Assembly (NCBI RefSeq): GCF_016584085.1
Contig: NZ_NRSJ01000016.1
Span: 1 to 64,000, forward strand
Length of the DNA: 64,000 nt
Direction: 5' to 3'
Source of the DNA: Halochromatium glycolicum
GTDB lineage: Bacteria > Pseudomonadota > Gammaproteobacteria > Chromatiales > Chromatiaceae
The position numbers and the translations under genes are program-made. Below are positions 44,299 through 52,758 of this stretch, in pieces. How positions within the stretch are numbered: the stretch's first letter is position 1; every line of letters begins with the position of its first letter. A model generated the notes under the pieces. That model did not search any database. It saw nothing but the letters and a program-made list of their open reading frames with translations, and was not told the DNA's origin.

Positions 44299-44504
44299 AT
44301 GGGCCGCAGTCGCTACGTCATCACCGAGCCCGACAAGCCGCATTTCCTGCGCGAAGCTGATCGCCCTGCTCGAGCAGGATCGGGTCGTGCGGCTCCTGGA
44401 ACGGCTCCGGTTCCCCGAGAAGCGCCACAAGACGGACCGGGAGTACCAGTTCTGGTCAAGAGGGCTCACATGCGGAGATGGTCTTCAGTGAGGCGCTGAT
44501 CTGA
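44299..44504 (+). pseudogene. Degenerate REP-associated transposase (Y1/RAYT)
   Basis: The sequence opens MGRSRYVITEPDKPHFLR, the conserved N-terminus of REP-associated tyrosine transposases. The central catalytic region, with the HUH and Tyr motifs, is deleted. The remaining part reads LIALLEQDRVVRLLERLRF, then KTDREYQFW, and after a frameshift EGSHAEMVFSEALI, matching the family in order. About two-thirds of the gene is missing. Confidence 0.82.
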
Positions 44505-44593
44505 CCGCCGGGCGCCGGCCGGGCCTTGACGATGTCGCCGTGACCCGATGACATAGCCGCAGACACGATGCGTTCCAATCACCGGGAGCAGCC

Positions 44594-44812
44594 ATGAAGC
44601 TCGATTTGCCGCTGGATCAGATGTCCACCGAAGACAAGCTCCAGGCCATGGAGGTGTTGTGGGAGTCGCTCAGCCGAGACGCGGGCGAGATCGCCTCTCC
44701 GGCCTGGCATGGGGAGGTGCTTGCCGAGCGCCTGGGTGCCCTGGAGCGCGGCGAGGTGGAATTCGAGGACCTGAATGAGGTAAAGCGAAAGATCCGCAGG
44801 CAGATCTCGTGA
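44594..44812 (+). CDS. Addiction-module antitoxin (TIGR02574-like)
   Basis: A 72-residue protein: LDQMSTEDKLQAMEVLWESL at residues 7-26, PAWHGEVLAERLGALERGE and a basic end (KRKIRRQIS). This matches the small putative addiction-module component family, antitoxins for ParE/RelE-type toxins. The stop overlaps the toxin start (GTGA). Because the downstream toxin is truncated, it may be an orphan. Confidence 0.82.
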   Translation: MKLDLPLDQMSTEDKLQAMEVLWESLSRDAGEIASPAWHGEVLAERLGALERGEVEFEDLNEVKRKIRRQIS

Positions 44813-44901
44813 AGATCAGGCTACTGCCGAGCGCCCGAGAGGACTTGGTGAACGGCTACCGCTTCCTCGTCCAGCGCGGACGCACACGGACAACCCCATG
44901 A
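44809..44901 (+). pseudogene. Truncated ParE/RelE-type toxin
   Basis: Thirty codons from a GTG: VKIRLLPSAREDLVNGYRFL, the conserved start of RelE/ParE toxins (usually about 95 residues). Then follow unrelated residues (VQRGRTRTTP) and a stop. The stop codon overlaps the pglY ATG (ATGA). The 3' two-thirds of the toxin are lost exactly at the pglY boundary. Confidence 0.82.
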
Positions 44902-47900
44902 CGACCCTGATCAAAGACCTGATCCCGATCCCGGAGCGGGTGCAGCGCAACGACTTCGTGCTGAACCTGGCGCACGGGCTGGAGCCGGAGGCGGTGGCGC
45001 AGACGCTGGCGGACTATGTGGTGACGCCGCAGCTGGCGCGTTGCTTCGAGGATGCGCTGGGCTTCATCAGGAGCGCAGTAGCCGGCGGCGCGAGCGGGAA
45101 TCAGAACCGCAACAAGGGCGCCTATGTGCACGGCAGCTTCGGCAGCGGCAAGTCGCACTTCATGGCGGTGCTGGACCTGCTGCTGCAGGGGCACCCGGAT
45201 GCGCGCGCGATCCCGGAGCTGGCGCCGGCGGTGGCCAAGCACAGCGAGTGGATGCAGCGCTGCAACATCCTGCTGGTGCCCTATCACATGATCGATGCGC
45301 CGAGCCTGGAGGCCGGCGTGCTCGGCGGCTATGCCCGCTGGATCGCGCGCCGGCATCCCGAGGCGCCGGCGCCGGGCTTCTATGTGGCCAACCGGCTGTT
45401 CACCGACGCCGAGGCGCTGCGCGGTCACATGGGCGACGCGACCTTCTTCGCCGCGCTCAATGCGGCGCGCGCTGAGGCGGGGCGGGCCGAGGCGGGGCGG
45501 ACCGATGCCGCCGACGGTGCGGCCGATGCTGTCAGCGGCTGGGGTGATGCGAGCGGCGGCTGGGGCGATGCCGCCGGCGATTGGGGCGATGCCGCCGGCG
45601 GGTGGGACGCGGCGCGCTTCGATGCCGTGGTGCGCGGCGAGGCCAGCGCGGAGGACCGCGCGGCGCTGGTCTCGGCGCTGGTCGACAGCCTGTTCCAGTC
45701 CTATGCCGATGTCGCGGCGAGCCGGGGCGCCGGCTTCGTCGACTTCGACGAGGGGCTGCGCATCCTCACCGCCCATGCCAAGGCGCTGGGCTATGACGCG
45801 GTGATCCTGTTCCTCGATGAGCTGATCCTGTGGCTCGCGACGCGGCTGTCGGACCAGACCTTCATCAGCCGCGAGATCCAGAAGATCGTGAAGCTGGTCG
45901 AGGCCGGCATCCCGCGCGCGCTACCGATGGTGAGTCTGATCGCACGGCAGCGGGATCTCAGGGAGTTCGTCGGCGATCAGTACAGCGGCATGCAGCAGAC
46001 CATCTTGAGCGATGCCTTGCAGTACTGGGAGGGTCGCTTCCACAGCATCACGCTCGAGGACCGCAACCTGCCGGTGATCGCCGAGCGCCGGCTGCTGGCA
46101 CCGGTGGACGCGGGCGCCAAGGCGCGCATCGACGAGGCCTTCGCCCAGACCGAGCGCATGCGCGAGGAGGCGTTCAACCTGCTGCTGACCAGCCAGGGCG
46201 ACCGCGCCATGTTCCGCAAACTGTATCCGTTCAGCCCGGCGCTGGTGCAGGCGCTGGTGGCGCTGTCCTCGGCATTGCAGCGCGAGCGCACGGCGCTGAA
46301 GGTGATGCTGATGCTGCTGGTGGCCCAGCGCGAGCAGCTGGTGCTCGGCCAGGTGATCCCGGTCGGGGACCTCTACGACGTCATCGCCTCCGAGGCCGAG
46401 CCCTTCTCTGAGCTGATGCGCGCGCACTTCGACAACGCCAAGCGGCTGTTCGAGCGCAAGCTGGTGCCGATGCTGGAGGGCGAACACCAGGTGCGCTTCG
46501 CGGACCTGGACGCGCTGCCGGCCGACGATGCCCGGCGGATCGCGTTCACCAACGACCTGCGGCTGCTGAAGACCCTGGTGCTGGCGGCGCTGGCGCCGGA
46601 GGTCGAGAGCTTCAAGCAGCTGACGGCGACCAAGCTCGCGGCGCTCAACCACGGCACCATCCGCTCGCCGGTGCCGGGGCGCGAGGCCCAGACGGTGCTG
46701 ACCAAGTGCCGCAAGTGGGCCGGGCAGGTGGGCGAGATCAAGATCGCCGACGAGGTCAATCCGACCATCGGGCTGGCGCTGTCCGGCGTCGATACCGAAG
46801 GCATCATCGAGCAGGCGCGCATCAACGACAACGACGGCAACCGCCGCCGGCTGATGCGCGAGCTGGTGTTCGATGCCTTCGGCATCCGCGACGATGGCCA
46901 GCTCTTCGTCGAGCACGCGATCCTGTGGCGGGGCACGCGCCGGCGCGTCGAGGTGCTGTTCCAGAACGTCATCGAGATCACCGACGACAGCGTCTTCGAG
47001 GCCCGCGGCGAGCAGTGGAAGCTGATCATCGACTTCCCGTTCGACGCCGGCGGGCATACCCCATCGGACGACCAGGCGCGGGTGCGCGAGTACGAGGCCG
47101 CCGGCGGGCAGTCGCTGACCCTGTGCTGGCTGCCGTATTTCTTGAGCGAGCCGATGCAGAAGAACCTCGGCAAGCTGGTGGTGCTGGAGCAGGGGCTGAA
47201 GAGCGACGACAGCTTCAGCCGCTACAGCAGCCACTTGAGCCCGCAGGATCGGGCCAGCGCGCGCACCTTGCTGGAGAATCAGCGCAGCCAGCTGCGGGCG
47301 CAGCTGCGGGACACGCTGATCGGCGCCTATGGCGTGGCCGAGCCGATGCCCGGGTCGCTGGCGAACGTCGGGCTGCTGGAGACGCAGATCATGTCCCTGC
47401 AGCCGGGCTTCAGCCCGCGCCCGCCGCGGGGCACGACCATGGCCCAGGCCCTGGAGCAGCTGCTCGCGCAGGCGCTGGCGTTCCAGTATCCCGATCATCC
47501 CGAATTCGAGGACGAGGTCCGGACGGCGGACCTGGGCAAGGTCTTCGGCGAGCTGCGCCGGGCCTTCCATGCCGCCAACGGCCGCATCGAGGTCGACACC
47601 CCACTGCGGCCGCTGATGCGCCGCATCGCCCAACCGCTCGGGCTCGGCGCGATGCACGAGCGCCATTTTCTCTTCAAGCCGGACTGGCCGCAGCACCTGA
47701 GCCGTGAGCTGGCCAAGGCGGCCGGGCGGGGCGCGGCCGAGCACGGCGACGGGATCAGCGTCGCGCGGCTGCGCCGGGCGATCGACCAGCCGCGGCCGCG
47801 CGGCCTGCCGCTGCCGGTGCAGAACCTGCTGATCATGGTCTTCGCCGAGTACGGGCAGTATGCGTTCACCCTGCACGGCGGGCCGGTCGAGCAGGTGACG

Positions 47901-48716
47901 CTGAAGGAGGTGCGCGACGATCTGGTGCTGGTGAAGCAGGCGCTGGCCGACCCGGCGGCTTGGCAGCAGGCGCTGACCCATGCCGGTGCGCTGTTCGGGC
48001 TGACCCTGAGCCCGCTGCTCACGGCCACCAACCAGAACCGGCTGCAGGAGGAGGTGCGCGCGTCGGCCGCGGCGAGCCTGCCGGCCTGCCGCGCGCTGGT
48101 CGATGACCTGACGGCGCAGCTCGGCGCGCTCGGCCTGCCGCAAGCCGGCAACCGGCTCGCCAATGCGCGGCTGGCGGTGCAGGTGCTCGAAGGGCTGCAG
48201 GAGCAGGAGGGGCCGGCGCTGGTCGAGGCGCTGGCGGCGATCGAGCCGGCCACGAGCCTGCAGGCCCTGGCCAAGGGCATGGCCTCGGCGAGCCGGGTCA
48301 GCCATGCGCTGGCGGACAACAACTGGGCGCTGCTGACCAAGGTCTGGAGCGGCGGCGACCCCAAAGGCGAGCGCATCAAGCAGGCCGTGACCGCGGCGCT
48401 GACGGCCGACGAGCTGGTCACCGAGCTCGCGCCGACGCTGAAATGGGCGCAGGACGAGGCGACAGCGCTGATCGCGCCAGCGCCGTCGCGGTCGCCAATG
48501 CAGCCAGGGCCGTCGGATCTGCATTCGAGCGCCGGGGCGGTGGAGCCAGCAGAAACGCCGCCGCTGCGTCCGCCGCCGGGCAATAAGGTGGTCAGGCAGG
48601 AGGCGAAGAGCGGCCTATCGGCGCGCGAGGCCAAGCGGGTGCTCAGTGAGCTCGCCCCGCTGCTGGAAGAGGGCGTGACCGTTGATCTGAGCTATCGCAT
48701 CGTCGGCGAAGACTGA
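44898..48716 (+). CDS. pglY: BREX type 2 ATPase PglY
   Basis: A 1272-residue P-loop ATPase of the BrxC/PglY family. The N-terminal DLIPIPERVQRNDFVLNLA is typical. Walker A is GSFGSGKSH (residues about 79-87) and Walker B is VILFLDELILWLA (about 301-313). Residues about 190-235 carry a low-complexity stretch, AGRAEAGRTDAADGAADAV followed by three SGGWGDA-type repeats, interrupting the ATPase domain. The long C-terminal half is helical. The ATG overlaps the stop of the truncated toxin. Confidence 0.94.
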   Translation: MTTLIKDLIPIPERVQRNDFVLNLAHGLEPEAVAQTLADYVVTPQLARCFEDALGFIRSAVAGGASGNQNRNKGAYVHGSFGSGKSHFMAVLDLLLQGHPDARAIPELAPAVAKHSEWMQRCNILLVPYHMIDAPSLEAGVLGGYARWIARRHPEAPAPGFYVANRLFTDAEALRGHMGDATFFAALNAARAEAGRAEAGRTDAADGAADAVSGWGDASGGWGDAAGDWGDAAGGWDAARFDAVVRGEASAEDRAALVSALVDSLFQSYADVAASRGAGFVDFDEGLRILTAHAKALGYDAVILFLDELILWLATRLSDQTFISREIQKIVKLVEAGIPRALPMVSLIARQRDLREFVGDQYSGMQQTILSDALQYWEGRFHSITLEDRNLPVIAERRLLAPVDAGAKARIDEAFAQTERMREEAFNLLLTSQGDRAMFRKLYPFSPALVQALVALSSALQRERTALKVMLMLLVAQREQLVLGQVIPVGDLYDVIASEAEPFSELMRAHFDNAKRLFERKLVPMLEGEHQVRFADLDALPADDARRIAFTNDLRLLKTLVLAALAPEVESFKQLTATKLAALNHGTIRSPVPGREAQTVLTKCRKWAGQVGEIKIADEVNPTIGLALSGVDTEGIIEQARINDNDGNRRRLMRELVFDAFGIRDDGQLFVEHAILWRGTRRRVEVLFQNVIEITDDSVFEARGEQWKLIIDFPFDAGGHTPSDDQARVREYEAAGGQSLTLCWLPYFLSEPMQKNLGKLVVLEQGLKSDDSFSRYSSHLSPQDRASARTLLENQRSQLRAQLRDTLIGAYGVAEPMPGSLANVGLLETQIMSLQPGFSPRPPRGTTMAQALEQLLAQALAFQYPDHPEFEDEVRTADLGKVFGELRRAFHAANGRIEVDTPLRPLMRRIAQPLGLGAMHERHFLFKPDWPQHLSRELAKAAGRGAAEHGDGISVARLRRAIDQPRPRGLPLPVQNLLIMVFAEYGQYAFTLHGGPVEQVTLKEVRDDLVLVKQALADPAAWQQALTHAGALFGLTLSPLLTATNQNRLQEEVRASAAASLPACRALVDDLTAQLGALGLPQAGNRLANARLAVQVLEGLQEQEGPALVEALAAIEPATSLQALAKGMASASRVSHALADNNWALLTKVWSGGDPKGERIKQAVTAALTADELVTELAPTLKWAQDEATALIAPAPSRSPMQPGPSDLHSSAGAVEPAETPPLRPPPGNKVVRQEAKSGLSAREAKRVLSELAPLLEEGVTVDLSYRIVGED

Positions 48717-48725
48717 GACGGCCCT

Positions 48726-48830
48726 GATGGTTCCCGACCTCAGCGTGGGAACCCGAGTCCGCGACGCTCCGGCGTCGCGTGGCCCGGGCCGCTGGAGCGG
48801 CCGGGTATGCGTTCCACGCTGGAGCTTAGG
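48726..48830. repeat. REP-like palindrome cluster
   Basis: Two strong hairpins: GCGACGC/GCGTCGC (48761-48778, four-base loop) and GGCCGCT/AGCGGCC (48787-48802, two-base loop). Flanking GTTCCC...GTGGGAAC (48730-48752) recalls the REP at 44227. The pglY/toxin-antitoxin gap otherwise holds nothing. Confidence 0.7.
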
Positions 48831-48967
48831 ACTGATCACGAGGCGATGGTCGTAGCGGGCGGACACCCGGCGTTTGGGCACTGGGCGAAACGGTGGTGAT
48901 CGAGGCAGATTGCTCGATCTGGATTTTTAGGTGTATAAGCGCACAAACATCTACCTGAGGCGTCTCG

Positions 48968-49210
48968 ATGACCCGTTGGAACCTTGCCATCTCATCGGAA
49001 ACCGACCAGGCCGTGCGGCTGTTCCTGGCGCGCCACGGCCGAGCGCGTAAGGGTGATCTGTCCCGCTTTATCGAAGAGGCGGTGCAGGCGCGCATCCTGG
49101 AGATCACCACGCACGAGGCCAAGGCCGAGAATGCCGCTGTGGACCCCGCCGAGCTGGAAGCGATGGTTCAGGAGGCCCTCGACTGGGCCAACGACTGGGC
49201 CAAGCGCTGA
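48968..49210 (+). CDS. Ribbon-helix-helix antitoxin
   Basis: An 80-residue protein. The N-terminal part (TRWNLAISSETDQAVRLFLA) is a short beta strand plus helix, and ARKGDLSRFIEEAVQARI is the second helix of an RHH DNA-binding domain. The C-terminal acidic helix should cap the toxin. It pairs with the PIN-family toxin two bases downstream and probably represses its own promoter. GAGG lies seven bases upstream of the ATG. Confidence 0.85.
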   Translation: MTRWNLAISSETDQAVRLFLARHGRARKGDLSRFIEEAVQARILEITTHEAKAENAAVDPAELEAMVQEALDWANDWAKR

Positions 49211-49212
49211 CG

Positions 49213-49623
49213 ATGCGTGTCGTGCTGGACACCAATGTGCTGTTCAGCGCGCTGATTTCGCCGCACGGCTGTCCGCATGCGATCTATCGCGCCTGGCGTT
49301 CCGGCCGCTTCGAGCTGGTAACGTCCAAGGCGCAGCTCGACGAGATCCGCCGCGCGAGCCGTTATCCGAAGTTTCAGTCGGTCCTACAGCCGACGAGAGT
49401 CGGGCTCATGGTGAACAACCTGCAACGAGCGATTGTGCTCGAGCGGTTACCTGTCGATGTGGATGTCGATGATCCCGATGACGCATTCCTGATGGCGATG
49501 GCGGAAGCCGGTGATGCGGATTACCTCATCACCGGCGATCGCCGCGCGGGCCTGTTGCAGCGGGGCCATGTCGGGCGAGCCCGAATCATCGAGCCAACGG
49601 CATTCTGCGAGACGGCGCTCTGA
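49213..49623 (+). CDS. PIN-family toxin (COG1569-type)
   Basis: A 136-residue PIN-domain ribonuclease. The first acidic residue lies in RVVLDTNVLFSALIS (Asp6), further acids in LDEIRR and in DPDDAFLMAMAEAG, and the last motif in ADYLITGDRR. All four PIN acidic positions are present, so it looks active. It completes an intact type II pair within the BREX island and ends twelve bases before pglZ. Confidence 0.9.
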   Translation: MRVVLDTNVLFSALISPHGCPHAIYRAWRSGRFELVTSKAQLDEIRRASRYPKFQSVLQPTRVGLMVNNLQRAIVLERLPVDVDVDDPDDAFLMAMAEAGDADYLITGDRRAGLLQRGHVGRARIIEPTAFCETAL

Positions 49624-49635
49624 AAGAGGAAGGCG

Positions 49636-52600
49636 GTGACGCTCCTGGACGAGACGACCCTCCCGAAACCGATCCTGGCCCAGGTGCGGGCGATCCTCGC
49701 TCGCGATGCGGACGCGGATCGGATGGCGCTGGTCTGGCCGGACCCGATCACGCCGGCCGAGCGGGTGCAGCAGGTCGACGGCGTCGCGCTGCGGTTCGTC
49801 TGGTGTGCGTCGGAGCTGGCGCTGCGCGAGCGGTTGGTCGCCAATCGGGGCGCCCCTGGAGCGGCTCCCAAGGCCGACCCCGAGGCTGATCCCGGGGCCG
49901 ATCCCGAGGCCGATCCTGAAGTCGTCCTCGAGGCTGCTGCCGGCGAGACCGGGCAGGCAGCGGGCGACCCGCGCCTGGTGCTGCTGACGCCCCTCGACGA
50001 GCGGCGCCTGTCGCGCGATCTGCTGGCGCGGCTGTGGGGGCATGCGCCGAAGCGGATCAGCCCCTGGCGGACGCTGGAGCAGCTGCTGCGGCTGCGGGAG
50101 ATCGACCCGCGCTTGACGACCAAAGACTATCGCTGGATCAGCGCCTGCCTGCTCGAGCAATACGATCGCTACCGCGATCGGGTCCAGTTCGGCGAGGTGC
50201 TGGATTTCGATCTGGCGTGGCGGGCGCTGGCGACGGCGCTGTTGGACCTGGACGGCGAGGGCCTGGACCTGGACATGCTGCTGGACTGGTCGCAGCGGCC
50301 GGATTCGACGGCGCGGGTCGCGGCGCTGCCGGAGCCGATGGCGCAGCACCTGGAGGACTGGCTGCGGCCGCGGCTCGGGGAGCAGGTGCAGGTCGTGCTG
50401 GCGCTGTGGCGCAACGGGCAGGCCGGCGGGATGCTCGCGATCGGGCTGGTCTGCAGCCTGCTTTACGGGCGCGAGCGCCAGCCGAGCGACCGCCAGCCGA
50501 GCGACCGCCAGCCGAGCGACCGCCAGTCGAGCGACCGCCAGTCGAGCGACCGCCAGCCGGGCCGGTCGGCGCTGGCGACCCTGCTGCAGGCGCGCGGCCG
50601 TTTCAGCGAGCGCCTGCTGGGCGGGGCCGCGATCCCGGAACCGCTGCTGGCACGCTTCGGCGCCGCGGCCGTCTCGCACCTGGAGCGCGCACTGGCGGCG
50701 AACCCGGCGCTGGAGATCGGCCCCATCGTCGATGCGGCCGAGCAGCTGCTGGCCAGCCTCGAGCTGACGCAGCTGGCGGTCGAGTCCGATCTGCTGCCCA
50801 AGGGCTACGCGCTGCGGCTGACGGCCTTCACCCAGGCGCTGGAGCAGGTGTTGGATCAGGTGTTGGATCAGGTCTCGGAGCCGATCCAGCCGCAGTCCCC
50901 CGAGCGGCCCCCCGAGCGGTCCTCGAAGCAGTCCTCCAGCCCATCCGCGCAGCAGCCCAAGAACCGGGCTCCAGGACGGCGACGAGCCCAAGTTGGGCTC
51001 ACACAATCCATCCTGGCGGCGCAAGAGACGCTGGCGCAGCTCGAGCGGCATCGGCTCGCGGGTCGACAGGACGCGGGCAGGGCACAGCAGCTGCAGACGG
51101 CACGGATGGCGCTGCGCGCCTGCCAGTGGCTCGCGACCAGTCCCGCAAGCGACGCGCCGCCGGCGGCCGCGATCCAGGACTACCTCGCCCACGGCGGCTG
51201 GCTCGATTGGGCGCGCAGCAAGCTCTGGCGTGGCGACGCGCACGAGCCGCTGAGCCGCGTCTACAAGCGCCTCTCGGCCCGACTCGCGGAACGCCGGGAG
51301 GCCTTCAACCAGGGCTTCGCGCGGCATCTGCCGGCGATCGCCCGGGGCGACCGGATCGCCGACTGGGTCGTGCCGATCGAGGACGGGTTGGCGCAGCGGG
51401 TGGCGCCGCTGGCGGACGCGCGTCCGGTTTTGCTGGTGGTGCTCGATGGGATGAGCCAGGCCGTCTATCGTGAGCTGGCCGAGGATCTGCTGCGCCATCA
51501 CTGGGTCGAGCTGCAGCCCCTCGAGCCCGCCGCCGAGACCTGTCTGCTGGCGGCGTTGCCGACCATCACCCGGCTGTCCCGCTATGCGCTCTTGTCGGGC
51601 AGCCTCGGTGAGGGCGTCAGCAGCGACGAGAAGCGGGCCTTCGCGAGCCATGCGGCGCTGAGGCGGGTCTCGTCGGCGAAGGCGCCGCCGCAGCTGTTCC
51701 ACAAGGCGGAGCTGACCGAGCCCCGTAGCGGATCGCTCTCAGAGCGCCTGCGTGCGGCCATCGCCAGTGAGCAGCCCAGGGTGATCGGCGCCGTGGTCAA
51801 CGCCGTCGACGATCAGCTCAGCAGCAATGCCCAGCTCGGTGTGCCCTGGTCGCTGGCCGCGCTGGCGGTGCTGCGGCAGATGCTGGAGGCGGCACGGGAG
51901 TCCGGGCGCTTGGTGGTGCTGACCAGTGACCACGGTCATGTGCTCGACCACGACATGCAGCGACGGCAGGCGGCGACCGACGCGGAGCGGTTCCGGTCCG
52001 CCGCCGAGCTGTCTGCAGGGGCCGAGCCGGAGCCGGGCGAGGTCCTGGTCGAGGGCCGGCGCGTGGCCACGCCGGAGCAGCGGGTGGTGTTGCCTTGGTC
52101 GGAGCAGCTGCGCTACGGGGCTCAGAAGATGGGCTATCACGGCGGAGGCGCCCCGCAGGAGGTGCTGGTGCCGTTCGGGGTGTTCCGCAGCGCCGGGGAT
52201 TCCGCGCCGGTCGCGGGCTGGCAGGAGGTGCCGCGGCGCGAGCCCGACTGGTGGCTGCTCGATGGCGAGACCGCCATGACATCGAAGACACGGTCGTCCA
52301 GCGCGGCGCCGGCCGGCGTTGAGGCGGCGCCGTCGCCGGCGCAATCACCGGCGCGATCATCGGCGCGCGATGCGGCGAAGGCCGCGGGGCAGCTGGCGCT
52401 TGATCTCGCGGCCGAGACGGCCGCAACCGGAGGTCATCGCGATGCCGGGCCCGACTGGATCGACGCGCTGCTAGCCTCGCCGGTCTACCAGCAGATCAAA
52501 GGCCGCGGCGGGCGGGTTCCGATCAGCGACGCGCAGTTGCGCCGCCTGCTGAGCCTGTTGGCCCAAGGGGATGGGCAGCAGATGATGGAGCCGCTGGCGA

Positions 52601-52758
52601 AGGGGCTGGGCATCCCGTCCATCCGCCTGCCCGGTCTTCTTGCCGGGGCTTCGAGGCGGCTGAACCTGGATGGCTATCCGCTGCTGTCGGTGGATCGTGC
52701 AGCGAAGACCGTCAGGCTCGACATCCGGTCGCTGCGCGTCCAGTTCGAACTCGACTGA
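49636..52758 (+). CDS. pglZ: BREX type 2 protein PglZ (alkaline-phosphatase-like)
   Basis: A 1040-residue protein, longer than the usual 900-odd. The PglZ domain has PVLLVVLDGMSQAVYREL near residues 593-610 (metal-binding Asp), TITRLSRYALLSGSL near 635 (the nucleophile region) and LVVLTSDHGHVLDHD near 757-771 with the second metal site. Two repeat expansions are visible: DPEADPGADPEADPE near residue 80-95 and five to six QPSDR/QSSDR units near 281-308. The GTG start has AGAGGAAGG upstream. Role: essential BREX core factor of the alkaline phosphatase superfamily. Confidence 0.93.
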   Translation: MTLLDETTLPKPILAQVRAILARDADADRMALVWPDPITPAERVQQVDGVALRFVWCASELALRERLVANRGAPGAAPKADPEADPGADPEADPEVVLEAAAGETGQAAGDPRLVLLTPLDERRLSRDLLARLWGHAPKRISPWRTLEQLLRLREIDPRLTTKDYRWISACLLEQYDRYRDRVQFGEVLDFDLAWRALATALLDLDGEGLDLDMLLDWSQRPDSTARVAALPEPMAQHLEDWLRPRLGEQVQVVLALWRNGQAGGMLAIGLVCSLLYGRERQPSDRQPSDRQPSDRQSSDRQSSDRQPGRSALATLLQARGRFSERLLGGAAIPEPLLARFGAAAVSHLERALAANPALEIGPIVDAAEQLLASLELTQLAVESDLLPKGYALRLTAFTQALEQVLDQVLDQVSEPIQPQSPERPPERSSKQSSSPSAQQPKNRAPGRRRAQVGLTQSILAAQETLAQLERHRLAGRQDAGRAQQLQTARMALRACQWLATSPASDAPPAAAIQDYLAHGGWLDWARSKLWRGDAHEPLSRVYKRLSARLAERREAFNQGFARHLPAIARGDRIADWVVPIEDGLAQRVAPLADARPVLLVVLDGMSQAVYRELAEDLLRHHWVELQPLEPAAETCLLAALPTITRLSRYALLSGSLGEGVSSDEKRAFASHAALRRVSSAKAPPQLFHKAELTEPRSGSLSERLRAAIASEQPRVIGAVVNAVDDQLSSNAQLGVPWSLAALAVLRQMLEAARESGRLVVLTSDHGHVLDHDMQRRQAATDAERFRSAAELSAGAEPEPGEVLVEGRRVATPEQRVVLPWSEQLRYGAQKMGYHGGGAPQEVLVPFGVFRSAGDSAPVAGWQEVPRREPDWWLLDGETAMTSKTRSSSAAPAGVEAAPSPAQSPARSSARDAAKAAGQLALDLAAETAATGGHRDAGPDWIDALLASPVYQQIKGRGGRVPISDAQLRRLLSLLAQGDGQQMMEPLAKGLGIPSIRLPGLLAGASRRLNLDGYPLLSVDRAAKTVRLDIRSLRVQFELD
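50476..50559. repeat. 15-bp in-frame tandem repeat in pglZ
   Basis: Five full units plus a partial sixth of CGCCAGCCGAGCGAC. Units 1-3 are identical; units 4-5 differ by one base (CGCCAGTCGAGCGAC). Encodes RQPSD/RQSSD pentapeptides in a probable linker of PglZ. Confidence 0.92.

Larger units (their letters stand above)
44209..44593. other. Spacer between pglX and the RelB-like antitoxin
   Basis: No intact gene. It holds a REP hairpin (44227-44252) and the REP-associated transposase remnant (44299-44504), then about 90 bases of leader before the antitoxin, with GGGAGCAGCC as a weak ribosome-binding site. Confidence 0.7.

Noticed and set aside
45921-48524. An 867-codon open frame on the minus strand opposite pglY
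   Set aside because: Antisense shadow of a long high-GC gene. Composition is Arg/Gln/Leu-rich without domains, and pglY itself has clear ATPase motifs.
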